Origin: Lepraria neglecta
Taxonomy: Eukaryota; Ascomycota; Lecanoromycetes; Lecanorales; Stereocaulaceae
DNA: 64,000 nucleotides
Assembly: GCA_033220425.1 (NCBI GenBank)
Contig: CM065652.1
Span: forward strand, 496,001 to 560,000
Direction: 5' to 3'
The notes under the pieces were generated by a model. It had not been told where the DNA came from. It was given only the letters and a program-made list of their open reading frames with translations, and ran no database searches. Positions within the stretch are counted from its first letter, which is position 1; every line of letters starts with the position of its first letter. Shown here piece by piece: positions 1 through 12,098 of this stretch. The translations under genes were made by a program, and so were the position numbers.

Positions 1-781
1 AGCTGAAGCGGATAAACAGAGAGCTGAAGAGATCGCAGCGGCCTCGGCAGCAGCCGCAGCAGCAGCGAAAGAGGAGGTCGAGGCAGAATACAAAGCGGCT
101 GCTGAAAAAGCCGCAGCAGACCAGGCGGCTGCAGATAAAGCTACAGCAGAAGCCGCAGCGGCGGCAGCAGCGGCAGCAGCAGCAGCTCCCCCTCCTCCAC
201 CAAAGGAGAAGGACAAACCTCTCAAGTTCCAGGATGCTATCGGCAGAAAGTTCAGCTTCCCTTTCCATTTATGCAATACTTGGTCGGTGAGTGATCTTGC
301 TACACTGAGATGGTGCTATCGGGCCTTATCTAATCAAATTATTGTAGGGCATGGAGTACTTGATCAAGGAAGCTTTCCTTCACGTCGTGGAGTACGGGCC
401 ACATGTGGACAAAGGAATGTACGACTTGATCGGCCCACATGGTGAAATCGTGATGAAGTCGGTTTGGGAGACGGTGGTCGAGCCCGGTTGGTCGATCTCA
501 ATGCACATGTGGCCTCTACCTGAGCCTCCTCCACCACCACCACCAGAAGAAGAACCACCTGCCGATGGATTGGCCGATATAGTCATTGTTGACGACGGTG
601 GGCCTCCTCCACCTCCATCTCATGGTGCGCTTCTGCCCCCGGCGGTGCATCTAGTAAGATATACTGACTTCAAATAGAAGAACAGCCGAAAAAGAAAAAG
701 AAACAAAAGCCTCCTGGGGCTTTCATACTATGGGGCTCGGGATCTTCGAAGAAGAAGGGCGGCAAAGCTAAAAAGAAATGA
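1..781 (+). CDS. Ubiquitin-like domain (ULD) protein, 3' part
   Basis: The 5' end lies outside the window. The visible part is an alanine/glutamate-rich segment (likely helical or coiled coil), a Pro run, then a domain with GRKFSFPFHLC, MEYLIKEAFLH, DLIGPHGEIV and WSISMHMWPLPE. I recognise this from fungal ubiquitin-like ULD proteins of unknown function. Exons are about 1-286, 348-624 and 678-781. Intron 1 (287-347) is GTGAGT..TAG. Intron 2 (625-677) starts with the unusual donor GTGCGC but has a clean TACTGAC branch site. It is needed to reach the lysine-rich tail (EEQPKKKKKQKPPG, ending GGKAKKK); without it the frame stops at 675-677. Proline runs flank the domain. No catalytic motif is visible. 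Family assignment is from memory of the motif pattern; the role is unknown. Confidence 0.75.
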
Positions 782-1764
782 AAGCATTGTGGGATATGCA
801 TTGCTGCTCTCGTCTCATCTTGGACACCAGAAAAGCGAGGATGTGCCTACATGGACTGCTCCATCAATACACAATTGAGGATCCCGATCACAATCACCAC
901 TCGCTACCGTCAGGATCGGTACCTACCCTCCACTTCTAGTGACATTAGAATTGTCCTTCACCTAGAGAGGGGGAGGAGTCACGCAAATGATGACAGCACG
1001 GATCCCGGCTACTACGTACCACATTTACGATTCACGATTTTCTACACTCAAACACTACCCACTCAACTCTAGTCAGAACGAAATTTGCGATTTTGGCGTT
1101 AAATACCCACCATCAGTCGTTGTATTTGAGAGTTTACAGACATATGGGCGTTTCAGAAGCATGCATCAGCGAGGGCGCAGAGCGTGCCAGGGGGCAATTA
1201 GAGAAACTAGGTGGTTTGGTGCATTTGGCGGTTTTGGTGATACAGTCAGCAATGACTTTCACTTTCGTTTGTGGTTTTGGTGAATAGTCACCTTTGTGTC
1301 ATTCTGAGTGTTTTCGTCCTATACCCGTGTCAGAGCATTACTGGTGAGCAAACCGCCTCCGCGATACTTTCAACATAGAGAAACATGAACTTCTAATTGC
1401 TAGTTACAAAGCCGTCTTGCGAGGACATCCAACTGATTCTCTACCAAGCAATTGGCGCTCCTGCTGCTGTATATCACACGGCTGCTGCCATGACTACATG
1501 TTTGACTCATCCCCCATTCCCACACGTAGTCCTCTATCTACCACAAGTGACTCACAATCTCCTCGCCGACCTCGCATGCAACTATACCACACCTTCCGAA
1601 ACCAGTTTGCCTTAAAACCGGCCAGAATCCTACCGTATATGCGCGCCTAATAATCTCATCCTCCTTTTCTGCACAATATATAACGCTCTATGCTATTAGC
1701 ATAATTATGATTTAGAAATATATACCCCACCCCACATCAAGATCAATATTAGCTCCCTCTCAAA
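782..1764. other. Intergenic region
   Basis: No convincing gene is visible. Short ORFs here lack family motifs and have no clear splice structure. An AT-rich stretch with TATA-like motifs (about 1675-1735) lies just before the ORF at 1765 and may be its promoter. Confidence 0.5.
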
Positions 1765-2466
1765 ATGTGTTTCAACACTCGCCAGGAGGAGGATATCCAC
1801 GTCCCTGCCCGCCCCCTCTCCACCTCCCGACCCACCTCCCGCATCGCAGTCATCACGCCCCCCTCCCGCATCGCGGTCATCACGCCCCCCTCCCACAGCC
1901 TCTCCACCCTCCCGCAACCAATCCCACTCCCCAAACGATCACTTTCTCAATCCCGCCACCCTCCTCCGACGGAAACAAGGAGACTGAGCTCGGGCCAGCT
2001 GGTTACCGTGCATACGATTTCGCCCCGCACTTCTGGTACGAAGGTGCACTATGGAGGGAGTCCGAGGCATTCAAGAAACCTGCATAGTCCCAGACACTCG
2101 GGCACACTCCACTATGCAGGGAGTCCGAGGTACTCAGGCACTTTACATGGTCCCAGACTCTCGAGCCATGCGATCGAGCCCATCTCTACGTCTCCGAGGC
2201 AAAGCAGGACGGTAGTCATCACGCCTAGGCAGTCGGGTAATAATGTGCATTTCCAGGATGAGGTGGTGGTGATGGGTGATTATAGGCCGCCGATACGAAG
2301 TACATCTAGGAGATACTCGAATACCAGTGCGGGAGGGGCAGGGGGGTATAAGAGCCCCAGACAGAGCAGTGCGAGTGTGAGGAGTACGAGGGAGAAGATG
2401 GTGGAGGTTGATGAGGATGGGAGGGGAAGCAGGAGGTGGGAGAGGAGGGATGATCCGAGACGATGA
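1765..2466 (+). CDS. Hypothetical Ser/Pro/Arg-rich low-complexity protein
   Basis: An uninterrupted 233-codon frame opens at ATG 1765 after an AT-rich TATA-like leader. The protein is rich in Ser, Pro, Arg and His. It has two internal duplications: SRIAVITPP occurs twice in tandem near residues 25-42, and a SPRxSGTLH-type unit recurs around residues 97-130. Most of the chain is predicted to be disordered, ending in a charged tail. No domain is recognised. The MCFNT start resembles the short Cys-containing starts of some fungal small proteins, but this is weak. The opposite strand is also open over part of the repeats, which is expected from low-complexity DNA. It is more likely real than not because the frame is long and has a promoter-like leader. 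Confidence 0.45.
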   Translation: MCFNTRQEEDIHVPARPLSTSRPTSRIAVITPPSRIAVITPPSHSLSTLPQPIPLPKRSLSQSRHPPPTETRRLSSGQLVTVHTISPRTSGTKVHYGGSPRHSRNLHSPRHSGTLHYAGSPRYSGTLHGPRLSSHAIEPISTSPRQSRTVVITPRQSGNNVHFQDEVVVMGDYRPPIRSTSRRYSNTSAGGAGGYKSPRQSSASVRSTREKMVEVDEDGRGSRRWERRDDPRR

Positions 2467-2684
2467 ATGGATGAATGATGGCTTGCATGTGTTGTCGAGT
2501 CGTACCTACGTTATCTACGAGCAGCGGAGGCATTTAAGAGCACGGACCATGGATGGCAAGATGTGTCATGGCGCATCGCATGGGATGGGAGGGGTGGTCA
2601 ATGCTTCATCTGTGTCCTTGGTATCATATGCCTATGGCCGAAACGCAACTCTAAAGATGCAACTACCTCTCTACGGGAAAGAGT

Positions 2685-5600
2685 CTACGGCCGGCGCGTC
2701 GGCTGCAATGACGGTATAGCACTGGCACCGTCGTTGTCATCATCCATCAAACCACTATTACTCTGCACGCTGGCACTCGTCCTCCTCGGTGGGAGGGACG
2801 ATCCATCCGCTTCGGTCGGATTGGATCTGGGCGACGCTACTCGTGTAGGAGGCTGCCGTGGTGGTCCCCATGATATACTTCCGGTTGTGCGTTGCAGGGG
2901 TGCAGGAAATGCCCCCTTCGGACCGTCACTTGATACTCTTTGCATCACTGGTGGCCGTGCTGCGGATACTGTCCTTTCGGTCCCAGCATCCCTGCTGTCC
3001 TGGCTCACCCGCCGGTCACTAGACTTGGTAAGTAGAGCAGGCTTCTTCGGAACAGGTGGCACTGGTTTGCGTGACGATATCGACATAGTAGATGCCTGAC
3101 TGGAAGCCCTTGACCTTGGCTCTGGGACAGGTGCTGGCGCTCTCATAGAGTCACGAGTATAATTGGATGACACGGGTTGACTCGACTCGAAAGGTGGGGG
3201 GAGGGTACGAGAGCCTCTACTCGCAGAACTTGTTGTATGGCTGATTGAGCTTTCTTTGGGTGCAGTCTTATCCACGACCACCCAATCGGATTCATTGGTG
3301 GGAGTGAAAGGGTTTGAAGGCCTGTTCATATTGAGAACCGAGTTCTGATTCGGAGGTCTGACGTTGGATCGAGCTGGAAGGCCTAATTGGGAAGATTAGG
3401 AGTCTATCAAATGCGTAATGTAGCCAGAAGATTCCTCACCATTATCCAACCACCACTTGCGCCGATCCGAGCTTGCAGGAGGAAGTTCCGGAGCGATAGA
3501 CTCATATCCTATGAGGTCTTCATCGTCAACATCATCATTCCTAGCATTGGCTGTGGTATCGCCAATGTCCACTTTTCGTTTGGCATAGAGCTCCCGACTC
3601 AAGCTCTGTTTTCTAGACTCATCGACATCGCTGACAGTGCATTGGAAAGTCGCATAAACTGGCCTGTGGTCGGAGAAACGTAGTGGTGCAGTCGAATAGT
3701 TGATCTGCTTTAGAATATCTCCCTTCCGAAGCATGCGGTCACACCAGGCAGGGATCCTTGCTTTCTCCCTAGATCCTGTTGTCAGCAAGGACCTAGTGCA
3801 TTGGAGAGAACAGCATACGAAGAATCATAGTCGTCTGTGCCATTGTCGTATTTGTATGTTGGCATGAACGTGATCCTTGACTCGGAATAGTAGGGGAACG
3901 CATGCCCAGCAACCATCTGTAAATTCAACTTTTGCACAAGCCAATCAGTAAACTCTCTTCACTTTGTCATGTGGTGCTTTATACCTGGTCATTTTGATAC
4001 AGTGTGTCCAAGTCACCTACTTTGATCAGCCGGCGCACTTTGTCGTTACTCAGGCCGATCCTATAATTGAAGTCTCCCAGCCAAATGATTGCATCGTGGT
4101 CATCAATGGACCGATTCCGTTGGAACCGTAGGCCATGACTAATAGTATGGTAGTCTCGATTTCTCTCGTCGTAATTTGCAAAGCCAGCCGCGAAATGAGC
4201 GGTCACGAAGCAGATGCGTGTATTTGCGTAGTCCATTCGTATTGCTACAGCTCCTTTATTGCCCGCCATGCCAGACATGCCGGTCTTCTCGTTGTTAGTC
4301 TTAAGACCTAGAACGGATGACAACAAAACATACCTTCTTCACGCTACCTTCTACGTTCTTGATCTTATGCAGAATGCTAGCTTTCACAAACAACATGAGT
4401 GCAGCCCCCACAAGCTGTCCGCTGCGTAAGAGGATGTATTCTTCCGAGGAATTCTTGCCCGAACTGGAATTCAAAGTTCGTCTCGCTGCATCTTCCCAAG
4501 CCTGACGCCTCACTGGATCTGTAGACATAATCTGTTGCGGGCTAAGCTCGACGATCTCCTGGAACCCGATGGCAACGATGCCAGGGTGTTGCTGTGATCG
4601 ATTTATTTCAGGCCACAGCCAGGCCGCCAGCTCTTCCTTGACGCCGCTACCGCGGCCATTCAAGTTGAAAGTCCCCGCCCATATCTGCACCACATCTGAC
4701 GTCGAATATTCGTTGACCCTCCTCTTGAGCTCAGCATTGACATAGTCGGCAATGGGATCATACAAGTGTACTGGTTGCTGATCCATTAGACGGCCCAACA
4801 GTACATCAATGGTGTTCTGTCTTCCTTTATCTGCGAAATTGTTGATGTACATCCTAGTGGCACTCTTACGTGCATCAGCTATGGCGCCAGCTAGTGACAT
4901 CTTGCCGTGCCGGGTGAAGGAAGACTTCAAAGCTCCAGTACCAGCGTAGATCTTAGAGAGTGCATCGCCGTTATCGGCCCAAAGACTTGAATGTCTGACC
5001 CAAAAGTCTGCTGTGGCATGCTCATTGCGGTGATGTAGGAACAGCTCCAAAGCCATTTGACTGATGATCGTCTGAATGAGATTGGTCCGGTCTAGGCAAT
5101 CCAAACAGTTGGTGCGGAAGATCCCTTCTTGTTGCAATATTACCACTGTTCCTACACGCGCAGCCTTGTCGTCTTGATAGCCATTGCTGGATCTGTCGCC
5201 TTCTTCGCACAAGAAATAAGCGAACCCGTCAGCACGATGTCGGATCAATCGCTTGACCATGCTTGCAGCTTCATATCCTCCTGGTCCTTTCGTTTCAGCA
5301 TGAAAATCAAATTGCGATTCAAGAAGGCGATGCTCCGATGTACCGCTGAGATCAACGACCTGATTCAAGGGACTGTGTTGTACATGGTAGTTGTACCTTG
5401 CCGTCAATTCAGCCTCTCCGGGTTTTGACACGCTCAAAAGGTTAAGAATGTGGATAGTGCCATAGTCTACTTCTAGAGACTCGAAGTGCTTATCGAAAGC
5501 TGGCTGCGTTGCCTCTGGAGATCTGGTAATTTGTATCTTTTGCTGTCCCGGAATCAGACCTGCTGCTTGTTCCCAGAAGAGCGGCACAGAGCCCCGAATT

Positions 5601-6652
5601 TGGGCGTAAGAGAAACATAAGCTTGAAGGGTGATAGAAAACAGTCTCGGTCTCAACGAAATTTGCCACGTTGCCATCGTCATCAATGCCCCGTGAGTTGA
5701 ATCTCGTTCCTGCGCGCCTACAAGACAGCCTGGAGATCAAGGTCAAAGTCGACGGCAAGTTACTTTTCAAAGCTCTGAGCGGAGAAGAAGAAGTTGGGAT
5801 AGTGATTGTTGAGACAAACCCCCTGATGGCTGATGTGAGGATTCGAGATGAATCGAGTATGACTTTTTCATGCGCTGCAAGTCGCGAACGGAATTTAATG
5901 AGAGGGTCTATCATGTAAGAGTTCCAAAGGAAACTTTCCTCCAGGTTGTCGACATCGAATGCCGACTGTTCGGAGGATCTAAAGGCTTTAGATCCTGCTA
6001 CTTCGAAAGGGACCAGACCACATACCTATCTTGCAAGCGGTTGGTCAGGTCAAAATCTACACTGTAGTAGAAGGTCCCACCGCTGAGAATCTTCTTCAAC
6101 TCGTGACATGGATGCTCGTAGGACGGATCCCGAGGATCAGGACCATGATCGTGCATATTAGGGACAGCATAGTCTGTTGAATAGGGGTCGAACTCTCCAT
6201 GAAGCTCGTAGTCGTAATCCTCTTTGTTCAAGCAGTCTTGATTAGATCAGTAAGTGTATCATCAGCAGCCTGCTAAAGCATAAGGACTGGCATCATGGTG
6301 ACTGACAGAACTCAACGGAAAGAATTCTCTGAACAGTCTCATTTGGCCTCACCGTAGCCACTCGAACAGCTCCACTGATGACACAAAGAAAGACATCGGC
6401 GTTTATGTTGATTAGACCAAGTGTTCCGTGCACGCCAGATGGCCGCAGCGAGCGGTAATCTGCAAGGTCGACATCCTCAAGCGTCGCGAACTCTACCATA
6501 CACTTGGAAGCCAATAACTTGGCATTCGATCCATGGCTCAGGGTATCGGCGGTCGTACTTGAGAGGCTATGGCGGAATACGAGAGCGTGAGTGTCTGTAA
6601 CGAGGGTAAAAGATCTCTGAGGGTGGTCCCGCAGGAGAAGTCGTAGAGACAT
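2685..6652 (-). CDS. Synaptojanin-type Sac1/inositol-polyphosphate 5-phosphatase (Inp52/53-like)
   Basis: Removes phosphates from phosphoinositides, chiefly PI(4,5)P2 and PI4P, at plasma membrane and endocytic/Golgi membranes. Seven exons read as one 1212-residue protein: 6652-6307, 6236-6026, 5978-4334, 4284-3985, 3928-3819, 3768-3440 and 3382-2685 (introns 47-70 nt). The N-terminal Sac domain starts MSLRLLLRDHP and keeps the catalytic C-x5-R-T motif (CLDCLDRTN), so unlike yeast Inp51 the Sac site looks active. The 5-phosphatase domain follows: WAGTFNLNG, GNKGAVAIR, WLGDFNYRI, ARIPAWCDR and SDHRPVYATF are all present. The C-terminal 230 residues are Pro/Ser/Arg-rich with PVPPVPKKP, a likely SH3-binding tail. 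Start chosen at 6652 because it gives the conserved N-terminus; frames further upstream do not match the family. Confidence 0.93.
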
Positions 6653-7221
6653 AGGTGCTTGCCTGCTACATTGAATACATCATCTAGCATAAGCTTAGCC
6701 AAGACGCGTGACTTGAACGTGTGCGAGATTCCACTTAGGCCTTCATAACCGTGAAGGGGTAAAAGATCTAGGGTATGGGTTAATGGTGTTGTCTGCAGGA
6801 TTGTTGCACAGGAAATTGTCTCAGGGCGATTTGTCACTAGTTAGCAGAATTCGTGCATGATTTCTCAGGCTGCTTCGGATTATCATGCAAGGAACAAGAA
6901 TTATCATTACAGTATCTTCTATAGCTCCCAGTGACTTCGAGCTTGTCTACAACGACCCCAGGCAGGGTTTACAACCACGATTCATACATTCAATTGAATC
7001 GTGGGTTGCAATACTTTGCTTTTGACAATGCATCTGAAGCTAAGTATATCGTTCCTGATGCTATGCTAAAATCGATGCCAGAGATTTAAGCCACCAGCCT
7101 TTAAGGCAACAGATGTAGAGCAATGTCAGAAAAAACTATAGAGCGCCGAGGGGGTATCATGCCGCTAACATATAGAACGCCTCAAACGATGCAAAATCAA
7201 GTCCTAATAGCAAAGGTCTCG
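6653..7221. other. Intergenic region with an imperfect hairpin
   Basis: No gene seen. An inverted repeat at about 6972-7008 pairs CAACCACGATTCA with TGAATCGTGGGTTG, leaving one bulged base and a loop of about 10 nt. It lies between the start of the 5-phosphatase gene and the 3' end of the next minus-strand gene. Confidence 0.5.
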
Positions 7222-7911
7222 TCAACGCCGTGTCGTAGATTCGTCAAAGAACATCATGCCGTCATTCTCTCTATGTGTTGTCAGCTGTAGCAAAGAACAC
7301 GGGGACCATGCCTGAGCTTTACCTTTTGAGACTCTCTCAGATCGTGCAGTCGATGCTCGAGCGCAGACCCAAGTGCTTTCTCCGCCATCTCATACGCCTC
7401 ATCAATCCGCTTAGCCGAAGCAATCATGCGTGCTTCGATCTCTGATTTCCTCCGCAGGATATCATAAAGTCTCTCCATGCGCTGTTTATGTCTTTGCCTC
7501 CTATTCCGAATGAGCTTCACAACCTTCGTGGACAAGTGGACAAGTGGACAAGTAGACAAGTAGACAAGTAGACAACATACGCTCGCCTCGATATCTCGTC
7601 AAATGCCGCATTGATATCATCTTCGATTTTCTTCATTGTCTCCTCATGCGACTTGTTGATGCTGGCGCGCCGGTTTTGCAGGCGTGCTTTGGCCTGATAG
7701 GTTTTCAGCACGGGCTTGTGTCTTGACTTGAACCTGGGTTTGGGGGGGTTATGACATCTTTCCGCATCTTTTCAGCCATCTTCACGACTTTGTTGTCGTC
7801 TCCGGAGCTTTGAGAGCCTTGCTGTGAGGCATCTTCGTCGTCGGTGACTTGATGTTTGGCAGGTGCTTTTGTAGCGGTGTGCCGAGGCTTCGAAACGCGG
7901 GATGGTGCCAT
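7222..7911 (-). CDS. Coiled-coil orphan protein, frame broken at a G-run
   Basis: Unrecognised basic protein. It begins MAPSRVSKPRHTATK, has an acidic Ser-rich stretch, then a long Lys/Arg/Glu-rich helix (KTYQAKARLQNRR, INKSHEETMKKIEDDINAAF, RRQRHKQRMERLYDILRRK, ALEHRLHDLRESQK), probably a coiled coil, and a short acidic C-terminal exon ending FFDESTTRR (7266-7222; intron 7322-7267). Two places are uncertain. At 7742-7748 a run of seven G on the plus strand (C on the coding strand) sits where one more base would join MRKDVITPP to KPRFKSRHK in frame. Near 7524-7580 an intron is likely but contains six copies of an 8-bp repeat, and its exact donor is unclear (GTATGT at 7580 does not match the acceptor phase; a donor at 7576 would). 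The composition suggests a nuclear or cytoskeletal structural protein, but this is only inference. Confidence 0.55.
7524..7574. repeat. 8-bp minisatellite, six units
   Basis: On the minus strand three copies of TTGTCTAC are followed by three of TTGTCCAC. The array lies inside the presumed intron of the coiled-coil orphan and fills almost all of it, abutting both splice sites. Confidence 0.85.
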
Positions 7912-8253
7912 GATTGGGAAGGTATCTTACGATGGGTGGTGTGAGGTGCAAGCTTCGAAGTGGGTCCGCCAAAAAGACACAAATCTGCCCCGGCCTCACC
8001 CCCGATCGGGCATCGGGTGAGCGCCGCCTTAATGCACCGCACCTTGGGTGACCAGCACCCCTGGATTGCTACCCTCAGCCCCATCAGCTCCGGGCCTACT
8101 TTCTTCCGACCCACTCATAGCTCTTCCCCACTTTAACCCGAGTTAAAAAGAATATTTCCCCAATATCCTACACAACGCCATCGCCGATACTGAAAAGAAA
8201 AGAGACCACGATCTGCCAGACTTTAGCTGGCTCTGTTAACTTTGTCGCCTAAT
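7912..8253. promoter_or_regulatory. Divergent upstream region
   Basis: Upstream region between the coiled-coil orphan (minus) and the LYS2-like gene (plus). CT-rich and C-rich tracts occur, but no factor site can be assigned. Confidence 0.35.
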
Positions 8254-11200
8254 ATGAAGGATTTCTCCCCCCAGATCCGACAATCGACCTCCATTGGGGT
8301 GATTATCGTGGAGGTAGGACATACTAATACATCCATTTTTCCGCTCATCTTGACATGTACTTACCTATCCACTACAGCCATCCATGAAATATTCGCATCC
8401 AATGCCAAGCGATTCCCAGACAGGCCATGTGTTATTGAAACCAAAAGCCTACGAACTGCTCAGCGCACTTTTACATATCGCCAGATCAACGAGAGTTCCA
8501 ACCAGCTAGCTTACTACTTCCTGGCTCAGGGGTGTGAAGTGGGAGATATTGTCATGATATACGCCTATCGAGGGTCGGTTCCTGCGAGGCTTTCTCTTTC
8601 GCGCGTTACCAACTAATAGGGATATAGGGTCGATCTTGTGGTTGCGTATATAGGCGCCCTCAAGGCTGGCGCAACTGTTAGTGTGCTTGATCCACACTAT
8701 CCCCCAGAGCGTTAGAAGATACTATTAGACGTTGCGAGACCTAGATTTCTTGTCTATCTACAGAGGGCCAATGAGGAGTTCGGCCAGCCTTCTGACATTG
8801 TTATGGACTTTATTGCAAACAACCTAAGTATCAAATCTACTGTTCCAGCTTTAGAGCTTCTCGATAATGGAGAGCTAAAAGGCAATGTCGATGGCAAAGG
8901 TTGTCTTGAGTCTCAGGCCTCCAGTCGAGAGGAGCTTCCTAATGTCCTTGTTGGCCCGGATTCGGTTCCTACATTGAGCTTTACGAGCGGGTCCGAGGGT
9001 AGGCCAAAGGGCGTCCAAGGACGCCACTTCTCGCTGACCTACTACCTACCTTGGATGGTAGAGAGATTCGGCCTCTCGGAAGAGGACAGATTCACCATGC
9101 TATCCAGTATTTCCCATGACCCAATCCAAGTAAGCCATTCTCGATCCGAATACCCCCTTTATCTTCCGTAACGCGGAAGGTCTAACGAGTGCATATAAAG
9201 AGAGATATCTTCACCCCGCTCTTCCTAGGCGCTAAAATAGTTATCCCTCCAGCCGACATGATTACTTTCGAGCTACTTGCGGAATGGATGAAAGACCACA
9301 ACGCTACAGTAACCCACCTCACTCCCGCCATGGGCCAAATCCTTGTTGGCGGCGCCACGACGCAATTTCCCTCCCTTCGGAATGCCTTCTTCGTCGGTGA
9401 TCAGCTGACGAAGAAAGACTGCAGGAAGCTGCGCGACCTGCACCTAATGCTACCGTAATCAACCTATACGGTTCGACGGAATCCCAACGTTCTGTATCTT
9501 TTTTTGAGGTCCCAAGCAAAGCCCGAAACCCCACGTTTCTGGATCACCTGCCAGATGTTATTCCGGTTGGCCAAGGCATGCTGCATGTCCAGCTCTTAGT
9601 TGTCGACCAGGAAGATAGGACCAGGCTCTGCGGAGTAGGCGAGCAAGGGGAACTGTTCCTTCGAGCAGGGGGTCTCGCAGAGGGATACCTTGGAGACGAT
9701 GACAAGACAGCGGAACTCAACAGGTCTAAGTTTGTTCCAAACTGGTTTATCGATCCTAATAAATGGATGCATCAGTATGGCCACCAAGTTGCTTCGGGAG
9801 CTCATGAAGCGTGGAGAAAGCTTTACAAAGGACCACGAGATCGCATATATAGAACCGGTGACCTTGGCCGTCTCCGTGCCGACGGAAGTGTCGAGTATAC
9901 AAACCGAATTGATTCTCAAGTTAAGATCCGTGGCTTTCGAATCGAGCTCGGCGAGATCGATATATGCATATCACAGCACCCATTTGTGCGCGAAAACGTC
10001 ACTTTAGTTCGAAGAGACAAGGATGAGGAGCCAACACTCGTCACATATTTCGTGCCCGAGACAAAGCGGTGGTTTCAGTATCTCCAGCAGGACGAAGGCG
10101 CGAAAGTTATTGAGCGGAATATACAACATGAGTCGATGGCTAGAATGTTAAGGCGATTCAAATCGCTGTCCGAAGACTGCAAGAACTTTCTTGCGACTAA
10201 GGTTCCTAACTACGCTGTTCCCAAGTTTTTTATTCCATTGGCTCGGATGCCCTTGAGTAGGTTTCCCTGACGAAGCAAATTTTACTCTAGACTAACAAAT
10301 AGCCTAAAGATCCGAATGGCAAGATAGACAAACCCTCACTACCCTTCCCTGACGCGGCAGATCTCTATCTTACCAAGAAGAGGTCTTCGTCCGTGACGGC
10401 GAGGATGACCGACACACAGATTCGGCTGGCCAGGGTATGGGCATTGGTCCTCCCCAACCGCTCTGCACGAATGTTTGTGCCGGACTCCAACTTCTTCGAT
10501 GAAGGTGGCCACTCCATCCTCGCACAGCAGATGTTTTTCTGTCTTAAGAAAGAATGGGAGGATATCGACGTGCCCGTAAGTGTAATATTCCAGTCTCCGA
10601 CCCTCGAGGCGCTTGCCTCAGAGATCGATCGCGCCCAAGACCCCATTGGTCTGCGCCTCGACGCGATGCCTCTATCCGGAGACGAAAATGTCGAGGATGA
10701 GGCCTACGCGGCAGATGCCAGGGATCTTGTGCGTCAACTTCCCGAGTTCATCCGGAGCGCAGCGGCAGACTGGGACTACGCAAACACCCCTCCCACCGTC
10801 TTCCTAACCGGCGCCACGGGCTTCTTAGGCTCATATATCTTACACGAGCTCCTCGACGGCCCTACTAAGGCACGTGTTATCGCACACGTGCGAGCCGAGG
10901 ATGCAGCGGTGGGTCTCAATCGGCTCGAGAGCACAATGAAGGCCTACGGCCTGTGGTCTCCAGCCTGGATAACTACATCGAGGCTCGAGGTCGAGGTCGT
11001 GTTCGGGGATATCTCTAAGCCACAGCTTAGTCTATGCCAGAACTTCTGGCATCGTCTCTTGGACGAAGTCGACATCGTCATCCACAATGGCGCCCAGGTT
11101 AACTGGATGCTGCCGTACTCCCGCCTACAGGCGGCTAACGTGCTAAGCACGTTGGCTTGCATCCGGCTCTGCGCCACCGGGAAGCCCAAGCGATTGGCAT

Positions 11201-12057
11201 TTGTCAGCTCAACCTCGACACTAGATAACGAGTACTACGTCCGGCTCTCGCAGGAGATCGGTACTGCTGTGCTGGAGACGGATGACCTGGAGGGTAGTCG
11301 CAAGGGTCTTGGCACAGGATATGGACAGTCGAAGTGGGCAAGCGAATTCATCGTACGCGAAGCCGGACGGCGGGGCCTGGTTGGTGCCATTATTCGCCCG
11401 GGATATATCACAGGGGATCCGGGATCCGGCATTTCGGTTACGGACGACTTTCTAATTCGGCTGTGGAAGGGTTCTTTGCAGGTGGGAGCGCGTCCTAACA
11501 TTGCGAACACAGTCAATACAGTCCCTGTCACGCAGGTCAGTCGAATCGTTGTCGCCGCGGCACTACATCTCCCTGCTGCTATCGGACAGTCCCTAGGGGT
11601 CGCTCAAGTTACTAGCCATCCGCGCCTGACTTTGAATGAGTGGATTGGTGCTCTTGAGACATATGGATATCGCGTACCGATAGTGTCTTACCAGGAATGG
11701 TGCACGAGGATTAAGGAATACGTACATGACGACTCCAAAGAGGAGCATGCTCTACTCCCACTGTATCACTTCGTGATGGGAGACTTGCCTGCGAACACTA
11801 TTGCCCCAGAGCTGGATAACGCCAATGCGGCGGCGGCGCTGAGGCTGTATGACAAAAAGGCAATGAGTCGGGAATGTTCTATGGCTGCAAACGCTGTAGG
11901 TGTGCGGACTTTAGGCATGTACTTGGCATACCTAGTTGCTGTTGGCTTCTTGCCTGCGCCAGCGGAAAAGGGTGGATGCAAGTTACCTAGGCTCGATGGA
12001 ACTATGTTAGAGGCTTTGGCTGCAGGTCGCGTGGGTGGCAGGTCGGCAAGGCCGTGA
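8254..12057 (+). pseudogene. LYS2-like L-2-aminoadipate reductase paralogue (A-T-R), decayed
   Basis: Alpha-aminoadipate reductases adenylate aminoadipate, load it on a phosphopantetheine carrier and reduce it with NADPH in fungal lysine synthesis. Exons fit at 8254-8313, 8378-8573, 8628-9129, 9201-10256 and 10310-12057. All domains are recognisable: adenylation (LSFTSGSEGRPKGV, YGSTESQRS, YRTGDLGR, KIRGFRIELGEID), carrier site (DEGGHSILAQQ) and reductase (VFLTGATGFLGSY, GYGQSKWASE). Three lesions lie in the first half: a C6 run at 8267-8272 one base short of joining the start to PDPTIDLHWG; an in-frame TAG at 8713-8715 where the family has Gln; and a missing base near 9440, before [10 protein letters not shown]. 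The second half (10310-12057) is a fully open 582-codon frame. Residues such as YGSTESQRSVSFFEVPS differ from the usual LYS2 signature, so this is probably a second copy rather than the lysine gene itself. If the lesions were all assembly errors it could be functional. Confidence 0.85.
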
Positions 12058-12098
12058 AAGGTACACATAGAGCCTGATGGAGCACATCAATAGCGTTA

